Part shown: piece after piece, positions 1 to 6,200 of the stretch
Layout of the letters: every line of letters starts with the position of its first letter
Position numbering within the stretch: the first letter of the stretch is position 1
Program-made: the position numbers and the translations under genes
The notes under the pieces: generated by a model
What the model was told of the DNA's origin: nothing
The model's database searches: none
What the model saw: only the letters and a program-made list of their open reading frames with translations
Source of the DNA: Bacillota bacterium
GTDB lineage: Bacteria; Bacillota; Dethiobacteria; DTU022
Length of the DNA: 8,033 nt
Direction: 5' to 3'
NCBI GenBank assembly: GCA_012510625.1
Contig: JAAZHP010000169.1
Span: 1-8,033 of the forward strand

Positions 1-311
1 ATATTGTCGCCGAAAATCCAGAGATAGAGCATGTTGCCGAGCAGGTGGAGCCAGCCGCCATGCAAGAAGTTTGCGGTGATCAGCGGGATGGAGGCCGCCA
101 GGAGAGCGCCGGAAGAGAAACCGGGCTTCAGGATGCCAAGCAGGCTGCCGGTCAGGTTGGCGGGGACGGTGCCATATGTAAAGATGAAACTGTAGAGCTG
201 CTCCGGTGGCAACATTTGCTGGTAGAAAAAGATGAGGATGTTTAGTACAATAAGAGCGATGTTGACAGCCGGGAAGCGGTGGCGCGGCGCTGTGTCTCTG
301 ATGGGAATCAT
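1..311 (-). CDS. Rhomboid-family intramembrane serine protease, N-terminal part (runs off left edge)
   Basis: Read on the minus strand from ATG at 311-309, this open frame gives 103 codons without a stop and leaves the window. Visible features are a start of the form MIPIRD with later prolines, a first hydrophobic helix at about residues 14-30, a YGTVPA segment at 46-51, and FLHGGWLHLLGNMLYLWIFGDN at the end. The latter contains the H-x4-H-x3-N arrangement (H84, H89, N93) typical of rhomboid helix 2 and the loop before it. Rhomboids cleave membrane proteins within the bilayer using a Ser-His dyad. The GxSG serine and catalytic histidine would lie beyond position 1 and cannot be checked. An AGGAGA ribosome site (complement of 321-326) sits 9 bases upstream of the ATG. 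The gene is divergent from the formate dehydrogenase operon. The family call is firm; the substrate is unknown. Confidence 0.88.
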   Translation of the reverse strand, partial: MIPIRDTAPRHRFPAVNIALIVLNILIFFYQQMLPPEQLYSFIFTYGTVPANLTGSLLGILKPGFSSGALLAASIPLITANFLHGGWLHLLGNMLYLWIFGDN

Positions 312-341
312 ATTAAATTGTCTCCTTCTCCTTTTAAATAT

Positions 342-347
342 ATTATA
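342..347 (-). promoter_or_regulatory. Possible -10 box for the rhomboid gene
   Basis: The complement reads TATAAT exactly, about 30 bases upstream of the minus-strand ATG and just upstream of its ribosome site. The matching -35 region (around 365-370, complement GTAGCT) is poor, so this is only a candidate. The rest of the 312-507 spacer is AT-rich and must hold the plus-strand promoter as well. A TATACT at 402-407 is seen, but no convincing -35 box lies at the right spacing. Confidence 0.3.
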
Positions 348-507
348 ACCTTTCAGGCCAAATCAGCTACCGCTATTCCTGTATAAGCTTAACTAAATCT
401 TTATACTTTTCCAATTGCTTGCTTTTTGGCTTCTGGCGTCGCTTTTCGGCAGGATTCTTTTTGTTTAAAAGAGAATATCTCTATGTTGTACTGCATGAAA
501 TTCAGGC

Positions 508-515
508 AAGGAGGT
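508..515 (+). promoter_or_regulatory. Ribosome binding site deciding the TTG start of the NuoE-like gene
   Basis: AAGGAGGT is a full match to the 16S anti-Shine-Dalgarno sequence and lies 8 bases before TTG at 524. This places the start at 524 rather than at the upstream in-frame TTG at 419. An ATG at 519 is too close to the site and is followed by only one codon before TGA (ATG GTT TGA). Confidence 0.75.
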
Positions 516-523
516 TATATGGT

Positions 524-1015
524 TTGAGCAGCGAGGGCGCAACTGCAGTTCAGCAGCATGAGATCGACTTAAGCGGTATCGATGCTCTGCTGGAACCTTA
601 TTTGGGAAAGCGGGGAACGGTTATCCCGGTCCTGCAAAGCCTGCAGGAACATTACGGCTATCTGCCCCGCCCGGCCTTGGAATATGCCGCCGCGCGGATG
701 AAGATCCCCCTGAGCAGGCTTTACGGGGTGGCCACATTTTATGCCCAGTTCAAGATGAATCCGCGGGGCCGGAATATTATCCGGGTCTGCAAGGGAACGG
801 CCTGCCACATTCAGGGCAGCCCGAAGGTAGCTGAACGGGTGGAAGAGATCCTGGGGATCAAGAGTGGCGAGACTACACCTGATTTGAGATTTACACTCGA
901 AGAGGTGGCCTGCATCGGAGCCTGTGCCCTGGCGCCGGTGATGACGATCAACGACGAACCGCACGGCCGCCTTACCCCTGACAAGATCAAAGAGATACTG
1001 GATAGTTACGAATAG
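524..1015 (+). CDS. nuoE: NuoE/HndA-like [2Fe-2S] subunit of an NAD-linked formate dehydrogenase complex
   Basis: A 163-residue protein of normal NuoE length, with a helical N-terminal part (about 15-80, including the family-typical LYGVATFYAQF) and a thioredoxin-like C-terminal domain. The four [2Fe-2S] ligands are C89, C94 (VCKGTACH), C130 and C134 (CIGACALAP), giving the family C-x4-C and C-x3-C pairs. In complex I and in HydABC-type hydrogenases this subunit sits beside NuoF and carries an off-pathway or accessory cluster in the cytoplasm. The TTG start at 524 is chosen from the perfect ribosome site at 508-515. An extension to TTG 419 would add 35 residues unlike the family. It is the first gene of the operon, 17 bases upstream of the small cysteine-rich gene. 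Its role in an NAD-linked formate dehydrogenase is inferred from the fdhA neighbour; an isolated NuoE could equally serve a hydrogenase. Confidence 0.92.
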   Translation: MSSEGATAVQQHEIDLSGIDALLEPYLGKRGTVIPVLQSLQEHYGYLPRPALEYAAARMKIPLSRLYGVATFYAQFKMNPRGRNIIRVCKGTACHIQGSPKVAERVEEILGIKSGETTPDLRFTLEEVACIGACALAPVMTINDEPHGRLTPDKIKEILDSYE

Positions 1016-1032
1016 CCGGTGGAGGTGGCAAA

Positions 1033-1212
1033 GTGAAGCGTTTTATTGATCCATGTTGTGAAAAATGTAACCACTCCAAAGAGACACCCTGCAAGGATTT
1101 TGTCGAATGCTGCACCAGGGGGCCGATCTGCCATGAAAGCGCTTCCTGTGCGGGCAAAAGAAAAGCAATCATTGATCGGGTAGCTTTAAATGAACACTTT
1201 GTAATCGTTTAA
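1033..1212 (+). CDS. Small cysteine-rich protein of unknown function within the formate dehydrogenase operon
   Basis: A GTG-initiated frame of 59 residues ending at TAA 1210-1212. GGAGG at 1021-1025 lies 7 bases before the GTG. The product begins MKRFIDPCCEKC and has eight cysteines at 8, 9, 12, 20, 26, 27, 33 and 39 (pattern CC-x2-C-x7-C-x5-CC-x5-C-x5-C), followed by a cysteine-free basic/hydrophobic tail ending HFVIV. There is no signal peptide or membrane helix, so it is probably cytoplasmic. The cysteine density suggests iron-sulfur or other metal binding, but the spacing is not a standard ferredoxin motif and I do not recognise the family. It lies between the NuoE-like and NuoF-like genes on the same strand, so it is probably cotranscribed. 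Possible roles are an accessory electron carrier, an assembly factor or a subunit of the complex. Coding is supported by the ribosome site, the tight fit between neighbours and the cysteine pattern. Its base composition is more AT-rich than the flanking genes. Confidence 0.75.
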   Translation: MKRFIDPCCEKCNHSKETPCKDFVECCTRGPICHESASCAGKRKAIIDRVALNEHFVIV

Positions 1213-1243
1213 AAGAGCAGTGAAGAGCGATTTATGCAATGAG

Positions 1244-1279
1244 GGAGGTTGGAGGATTTTGTATGAAAAACACCTGATG
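1244..1279 (+). promoter_or_regulatory. Translation start region of the NuoF-like gene with a competing mini-ORF
   Basis: Two Shine-Dalgarno-like cores, GGAGG at 1244-1248 and GGAGG at 1251-1255, precede several possible starts. In frame with the long gene are TTG 1259 and ATG 1277. The best-placed ATG (1263, 7 bases after the second core) is out of frame and reads ATG AAA AAC ACC TGA, its stop overlapping ATG 1277 as TGATG. Initiation at TTG 1259 from the first core, or reinitiation at 1277 after the mini-ORF, are both possible. Confidence 0.45.
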
Positions 1280-3076
1280 ATCTGCGGGGCTACCGGCTGT
1301 CTCTCCTCGGGCTCGGCAAAAGTGCAGCAGGCCCTCGAAGATGAACTGGCCAAACGCGGCTTGAAAGAGAAGTTCCGCCTGGTCATGTCCGGCTGCCCGG
1401 GTTTCTGCGAAGTGGGCCCCATAATCGTGATCTATCCGGACGAAGTTTTTTACTGCCGCCTGAAGCCCGGGGACATTCCCGAGCTGGTGGAGAAGCATCT
1501 CCTCGGCGGCGAAGTCATCGAGCGGCTTCTCTACAAGGGGCCCGATGTAGATGCTCCGGCGCGCTTCTACGATACCATTCCCTTTTATCAGAAGCAGAAA
1601 TTCAACGTCCTGCATAACAGCGGGATTATTGATCCTGAAAATATCGATGAATATATCATGCGGGGCGGCTACCGGGCCTTCTCCCGCGCCCTGAAGATGG
1701 AGCCGATGGAAGTTATTAATGAGGTCAAGAAATCAGGCTTGCGCGGCCGCGGCGGCGCCGGCTTTCCCACCGGGCTCAAATGGGAATTCACCTACCGGGC
1801 CGCCGGCGATAAAAAATATGTTGTCTGCAACGCTGACGAGGGCGACCCGGGGGCCTTCATGGACCGCAGTATCCTCGAGGGCGACCCCCATGCCGTGCTT
1901 GAAGGGATGCTTATCGCCGCGCGGGCCATCGGCAGCGATGAGGGCTATATTTACTGCCGCGCCGAGTATCCCCTGGCCATCAAGCGGCTCAAGACGGCTA
2001 TCGCCCAGGCCGAAGAATACGGGCTTGTGGGCGAGAACATTCTCGGCTACGGCGTTAATTTTAAGTTCAATATAAAAGAAGGGGCGGGGGCCTTCGTTTG
2101 CGGCGAAGAGACGGCGCTGCTTGCTTCCATAGAAGGCAAGCGGGGAATGCCCCGGCCGCGCCCGCCGTTCCCGGCAAACTCCGGGCTGTGGGGCAAGCCC
2201 ACCTGCATCAACAACGTGGAAACCTACGCCAATATTCCCCTCATTGTCCGAGAAGGCGGAGTGGAAGAATATGTCAAGATCGGCACCGAGGGGAGCAAGG
2301 GGACCAAGGTCTTCGCCCTGGCGGGCAAGATCCGCAATACCGGCCTCTGCGAGGTGCCCATGGGGATCACGCTGCGCGAGATTATCTTCGATATCGGCGG
2401 CGGGATCAAGGGCGGCCGCGAATTCAAGGCGGTTCAGGCCGGCGGCCCCTCCGGCGGCTGCATCCCCGCCGAGCAGCTTGACCTGCCGGTGGACTACGAT
2501 TCGCTGACCCAGGCCGGCGCCATCATGGGCTCAGGCGGGCTCGTGGTGATGGACGATCGCACCTGCATGGTGGACCTGGCCCGCTATTTCTTGAGCTTTA
2601 CCCAGAAAGAATCGTGCGGCAAGTGCATCCCCTGCCGCGAGGGGACCAAGCGGATGCTGGAGATCCTCGAGAGAATTACCGAAGGCCGGGGCGAGCCGGA
2701 CGATCTTGACCGGCTCCAGGAGCTGGCTTCCTCGATCAAGGACAGCGCTCTCTGCGGTTTGGGACAGACCTGCCCCAACCCCGTTTTAAGCACCATCCGC
2801 TATTTCCGCCATGAGTACGAGGAGCATATCAACGAGAAATTCTGCCGCGCCGGGGTCTGCAAGCCGCTCTTTGAATACACCATCGACCCCGAGCTCTGCA
2901 ACGGCTGCACCCGCTGCGCCCGGATCTGCCCGGTAAAAGCGATCAGCGGGGAGCGCAAGGAGACCCACGTAATCGATCCCGAGATCTGCACCCGCTGCGG
3001 CAGCTGCGTGGAGCGGTGCCGGCAGGAAGCGATAAAGGTAACGCCTGTAAGGAGGGAAGCCGATGTCAGCCATTAA
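1259..3076 (+). CDS. nuoF: NuoF/HndC/HydB-like NADH- and FMN-binding subunit with additional ferredoxin clusters
   Basis: About 605 residues, the size of HndC/HydB rather than the shorter complex I NuoF. The domain order is: a thioredoxin-like [2Fe-2S] domain (C9, C14 in CGATGC; C46, C50 in CPGFC); an FMN/NADH-binding core with GRGGAGFPTG (163-172) and CNADEGDPGAF (190-200); the N3-type [4Fe-4S] site (C453, C456, C459, C499); and a C-terminal pair of [4Fe-4S] ferredoxin motifs (C547, C550, C553, C557 and C577, C580, C583, C587). It should exchange electrons between NAD(H) and the cluster chain of the complex in the cytoplasm. The C-terminal ferredoxin pair is shared with bifurcating hydrogenase subunits. 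The start is uncertain: TTG 1259 gives the family-like lead MYEKHLMICGATGC, GTG 1220 adds 13 residues without a good ribosome site, and ATG 1277 is shorter. The 3' end overlaps fdhA by 14 bases, suggesting translational coupling. The choice of NAD over NADP cannot be settled from these motifs. Confidence 0.94.
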   Translation: MYEKHLMICGATGCLSSGSAKVQQALEDELAKRGLKEKFRLVMSGCPGFCEVGPIIVIYPDEVFYCRLKPGDIPELVEKHLLGGEVIERLLYKGPDVDAPARFYDTIPFYQKQKFNVLHNSGIIDPENIDEYIMRGGYRAFSRALKMEPMEVINEVKKSGLRGRGGAGFPTGLKWEFTYRAAGDKKYVVCNADEGDPGAFMDRSILEGDPHAVLEGMLIAARAIGSDEGYIYCRAEYPLAIKRLKTAIAQAEEYGLVGENILGYGVNFKFNIKEGAGAFVCGEETALLASIEGKRGMPRPRPPFPANSGLWGKPTCINNVETYANIPLIVREGGVEEYVKIGTEGSKGTKVFALAGKIRNTGLCEVPMGITLREIIFDIGGGIKGGREFKAVQAGGPSGGCIPAEQLDLPVDYDSLTQAGAIMGSGGLVVMDDRTCMVDLARYFLSFTQKESCGKCIPCREGTKRMLEILERITEGRGEPDDLDRLQELASSIKDSALCGLGQTCPNPVLSTIRYFRHEYEEHINEKFCRAGVCKPLFEYTIDPELCNGCTRCARICPVKAISGERKETHVIDPEICTRCGSCVERCRQEAIKVTPVRREADVSH

Positions 3077-5750
3077 ATTAACCATAGACGGCCGGCCGGT
3101 AGAGGTGGAGCCGGGAACGACAATTCTCGAAGCGGCCCGCAAGCTGGGGATCGACATCCCCACCTTCTGCCACGACCCCGAGCTGGCGCCCAACGGTGCC
3201 TGCCGCATCTGCGTGGTGGAGGTGGAGCGGGCGCGGGCGCTGGTCGCCTCCTGCTGCGCTCCCGTGGCCCCGGACATGGTCGTGCACACTGAGTCCGAGC
3301 GGGTCGTTAAGGCGAGGAAAGCCATTCTGCGTCTCATCCTGGCCAACCACCCCCTCGATTGCATCACCTGCGAGAAGACGGGGCAGTGCAAGCTGCAGGA
3401 TTACTGCTACCGCTACGGGATTTCGGAGAGCGATTTTGAAGGCGAAGTCAAGGAGCTGCCCCTGGACGATACCAACCCCTTCTATATCCGGGATATGAAC
3501 AAGTGCATCCTCTGCGGCCGCTGCGTGGGCCGCTGCCAGGAGATCAACGGGGCCGGGGCCATCGACTTTATCGGCCGCGGTTTCAGCACCATTGTCGGGC
3601 CCGCTTTCGGCGATCCCATAGAAGAATCAAGCTGTGTCTTCTGCGGCATGTGCGTCGATGTTTGCCCGGTAGGGGCCTTGATTCCGAAAGCCGGTGTAGG
3701 CAAGGGACGCCCCTGGGAAGTGGAGAAGGTGAAGACGATCTGCCCCTACTGCGGCACCGGCTGCAGCATCTACCTGCACGTGAAGGACGGCCGCATTATC
3801 GGGGCCAGCCCCGACTTCGAGGGCCCCGTTAACCGCGGGCACCTTTGCTCCAAGGGGCGCTTCGGCTGGGATTTTGTGCACAGCGAAGAGCGGCTCACCA
3901 GGCCGCTGATCAAGAAAGACGGCGTCTTTGTCGAGGCCTCTTGGGATGAGGCGCTGGACCTGGTCGCGGAGAAGGTGCGCGATCTGCTCAACCGCTACGG
4001 CCCCGATTCCCTGATGGGGCTCAGCTCGGCCAAGACGAGCAATGAAGACAACTATCTATTCCAGAAGTTGATGCGCAGCCTCGGCACGAACAATGTCGAT
4101 CACTGCGCCCGCCTCTGACACTCTCCCACCGTGGCCGGTCTGGCCACTGCATTCGGAAGCGGCGCAATGACAAATAGTATCGGTGAAATTCCCGGGGCCG
4201 GTGCGATTTTAATCATCGGTTCCAACACATCGGAGACTCACCCGGTGATCAGCTACCGGGTTCGCGAAGCGGTGCAGAACGGGGCCGCCCTCATCGTGGC
4301 CGACCCGCGGGTTACCGAAATGGCAAAGCTGGCCGATTACCACCTGCGGCTGCGCCCGGGCACCGACGTGGCCCTGCTGAACGGGCTCATGCATATCATC
4401 ATTGCCGAGGATCTTCTCGATGTGGACTTTATCGAGAAGCGCACCGAGGGCTTTGAGAAGTTGAAAGAGAAGGTGGCCGAATATACGCCTGAACGTGTTT
4501 CTGAAATTACCGGGGTGGCGGTAAGCGACCTTCGCGCCGCCGCGCGGGCCTACGCCGCGGCGGAAAGCGCGGCCATCCTCTACACGATGGGGATTACCCA
4601 GCATACCACCGGGACGGACAACGTCCTCTCCGTGGCCAACCTGGCCATGCTCACCGGCAACATGGGCAAGCCTTCGGCCGGGGTGAATCCGCTGCGCGGC
4701 CAGAACAACGTCCAGGGAGCCTGCGACATGGGAGCCCTGCCCAACGTCTATACCGGCTACCAGAAGGTGGGCGATCCGCAGGTTCAGGAGAAATTCTCCA
4801 AGGCCTGGGGAGTGCCGCTGAGCGACAAGCCGGGCCTGACGGTGACGAAGTCGATGGATGCTATTTTCGATGGAAGAATCAAGGGCATGCTGATCATGGG
4901 CGAAAACCCCATCTTAAGCGAGGCCAACGCCAACCATGCCGGCGAGGCCCTCGAGAGGCTGGAGTTCCTGGTGGTACAGGATATCTTCATGACCGAGACG
5001 GCGGCTTACGCCGATGTGGTTCTGCCGGCGGCTTCTTACGCCGAGCAGCTGGGCTCCTATACCAACACGGAACGGCGGGTGCAGTTGAGCTGCCCGGCGG
5101 TGCCCCCGCCAGGCGAAGCGCGCGCCGATTGGGAGATCCTCACCGATCTGGCCAAGAGGCTTGGGCTCGACTGGAGTTACAGCGGTTCCGAGGCGATCTT
5201 CAACGAGATGGCTTCGCTTACGCCCAGCTACGCCGGAATGAGCTACAGCCGGCTGGCTGATGAAAAATCGCTGCAGTGGCCCTGCCCGGACAGCAAACAT
5301 CCGGGAACACCCTACCTGCACGTGGGCAAATTCTCGCGCGGGCTGGGGCAGTTCACCCCGGTGGACTACAAGCCGCCGGCGGAGCTGCCGGACGGGGAAT
5401 ATCCCTTTGTCCTCTCTACCGGGCGGCACATTTTCCATTATCATACCGGGACGATGACCCGCCGCTCTGTGCCGCTGGAGCAGCACCGTCCGGAGGAGTT
5501 CGTGGAGATCCATCCGGAGGATGCCGCCAAGCTGGGTCTGGCGGAAGGCGACCCCGCCCAGATCAGCTCGCGGCGGGGTGAGGTTGTTGCCAGGGTGACC
5601 CTGACCGAACGGGTCAAGCCCGGACATGTTTTCATGACCTTCCACTACCACGAGGCTGCGGCGAACTTGCTGACCAACGATGCGCTCTGTCCCGTTGCGG
5701 CTACGCCCGAGTTCAAGGTCTGCGCCGTAAACGTAAGAAAAGCCGGTTAA
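3063..5750 (+). CDS. fdhA: Selenocysteine-containing formate dehydrogenase catalytic subunit (TGA at 4116-4118 read as Sec)
   Basis: Read through the in-frame TGA, the protein has 895 residues. The N-terminal NuoG-like arm carries a [2Fe-2S] site (C36, C47, C50, C64), a His-Cys [4Fe-4S] site (H96, C100, C103, C109) and two ferredoxin-type [4Fe-4S] sites (C148, C151, C154, C158; C191, C194, C197, C201). The molybdopterin oxidoreductase domain follows, with its own [4Fe-4S] ligands C227, C230, C234, C262 and K264. The active-site segment is HCARL-Sec352-H353-SPTVAGLA, closely matching E. coli FdhF, and R545 in NPLRGQNNVQGACDMG corresponds to the catalytic arginine. The C-terminal dinucleotide-binding domain starts near YPFVLSTGR. 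It interconverts formate and CO2 in the cytoplasm, using Mo or W bis-pterin; the sequence does not say which metal. There is no Tat signal. ATG 3063 follows AAGGAGGG at 3049-3056 and overlaps the upstream stop. Treating 3063-4118 and 4131-5750 as two genes would be an annotation error. Confidence 0.95.
4116..4147 (+). promoter_or_regulatory. Selenocysteine codon and bacterial SECIS hairpin in fdhA
   Basis: TGA 4116-4118 is followed after 12 bases by GTGGCC (4131-4136), loop GGTCT (4137-4141) and GGCCAC (4142-4147), a perfect 6-bp stem. The GGUCU loop starts 19 bases after the TGA, the same loop sequence and spacing as in E. coli fdhF, where SelB binds it to deliver Sec-tRNA. The hairpin is also coding (Val-Ala-Gly-Leu-Ala-Thr). 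The host must therefore carry selA, selB, selC and selD elsewhere. Confidence 0.92.
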
Positions 5751-5772
5751 TCCGGCCTGCCATAGGCAATGC

Positions 5773-5809
5773 AAAGCGCCCCCGCCATCTTCAGGCGGGG
5801 GCGCTTTTT
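5773..5809 (+). terminator. Intrinsic terminator of the formate dehydrogenase operon
   Basis: AAAGCGCCCCCGCC (5773-5786) pairs perfectly with GGCGGGGGCGCTTT (5794-5807) around a 7-base loop ATCTTCA, and the stem runs into five T residues (5805-5809). It begins 22 bases after the fdhA stop. This is a very strong Rho-independent terminator and separates the operon from the ABC transporter genes. Confidence 0.93.
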
Positions 5810-5838
5810 ACAGGTTGGCTTCGGCTAGCTCACTTAAA

Positions 5839-5874
5839 CTTCGCCCTTTGAAGAAGGGGGGCCGGGGGGCGAAG
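5839..5874. repeat. G/C-run hairpin repeat, copy 1
   Basis: CTTCGCCC (5839-5846) and GGGCGAAG (5867-5874) form a perfect 8-bp inverted repeat around a 20-base interior containing two runs of six G separated by CC. The design (C-run plus TTT, short spacer, G-run, short spacer, G-run) resembles the element at 7931-7964, and its reverse complement shares CCCCCCGGCC with the right edge. Such short intergenic palindromes are common dispersed repeats in bacterial genomes. A T-rich stretch at 5882-5887 follows, but too far from the stem to call a terminator. Confidence 0.5.
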
Positions 5875-5993
5875 CCCGTTCTTTTTTCATCTTGAGGGCG
5901 CAGCCTAAAGGAACTCTCGCTGAAAGGAGCGAAATATCTACTAACGGACTATTCGTAAAGTTGTTTGGAGAACAATAGAAGGGGGAAGGGCAT

Positions 5994-6200
5994 ATGAGCT
6001 TTGATGAGGTTCTTGACCTGCTGTTGAAGTTATGGCCTCTGCTGCTGCTGCAGCTTGGCCTGATGGTCTGGGCGCTGGTTGATGTCCTGCGCCGCCGCAG
6101 CACGCGCACTCTCTCCTTGCCGTTCTGGATAATTATCATTCTCTTTGTCAACTTTTTTGGCCCCATCGCCTACTTTCTCTTCGGGAGAGCGGAGCAGTGA
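5994..6200 (+). CDS. Small two-helix membrane protein with PLDc_N-type domain (YxlE-like)
   Basis: A 68-residue protein with two predicted membrane helices, about residues 13-32 and 43-64, joined by a basic linker (RRRSTRT) likely on the cytoplasmic side. The second helix ends in NFFGPIAYFLFGR, the hallmark of the PLDc_N (phospholipase D N-terminal, cardiolipin synthase leader) family, but no phospholipase catalytic domain follows. Stand-alone copies occur next to ABC transporters, as with YxlE in the Bacillus subtilis sigY operon. ATG 5994 follows a purine-rich GGGGGAAGGG at 5981-5990, and the stop overlaps the ATPase start by four bases (GTGA), which supports coupling. Its exact role is unknown; modulation of the transporter, or of a sigma/anti-sigma pair, has been suggested by context in relatives. 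No sigma factor gene is visible here. Confidence 0.85.
   Translation: MSFDEVLDLLLKLWPLLLLQLGLMVWALVDVLRRRSTRTLSLPFWIIIILFVNFFGPIAYFLFGRAEQ

Noticed and set aside
45..245. Plus-strand frame of 66 codons
   Set aside because: It is antisense to the rhomboid gene, has no ribosome site, and its product is compositionally odd with no recognisable motif.
419..523. N-terminal extension of the NuoE-like protein from TTG 419
   Set aside because: The added residues are unlike the family and the full-strength ribosome site at 508-515 serves TTG 524.
2786..3391. Minus-strand frame of 201 codons across the NuoF/FdhA junction
   Set aside because: It is antisense to conserved iron-sulfur motifs on the plus strand and has no plausible ribosome site or domain.
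3063..4118. [FeFe] hydrogenase subunit suggested by the NuoG-like N-terminal clusters
   Set aside because: The H-cluster motifs are absent; after the cluster arm the protein has the molybdopterin-type C-x2-C-x3-C site and the Sec-His formate dehydrogenase active site.
4131..5750. Separate molybdopterin oxidoreductase gene starting at GTG 4131
   Set aside because: There is no ribosome site, the start lies inside the SECIS stem, and the frame continues the upstream protein through the selenocysteine codon.
4914..5774. Long minus-strand frame of 286 codons
   Set aside because: It lies opposite the well-conserved C-terminal half of FdhA; GC-rich coding DNA commonly leaves such open antisense frames, and the translation shows no family features.
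5882..5887. T-run after the hairpin at 5839-5874 as a second terminator
   Set aside because: The run starts 8 bases beyond the stem and the loop is 20 bases, unlike an efficient intrinsic terminator.
5894..5935. Riboswitch (cyclic-di-GMP type was considered because of GCGCAGCC followed by CTAAA)
   Set aside because: The conserved upstream half of the aptamer and the required tetraloop/receptor pairing are not present.
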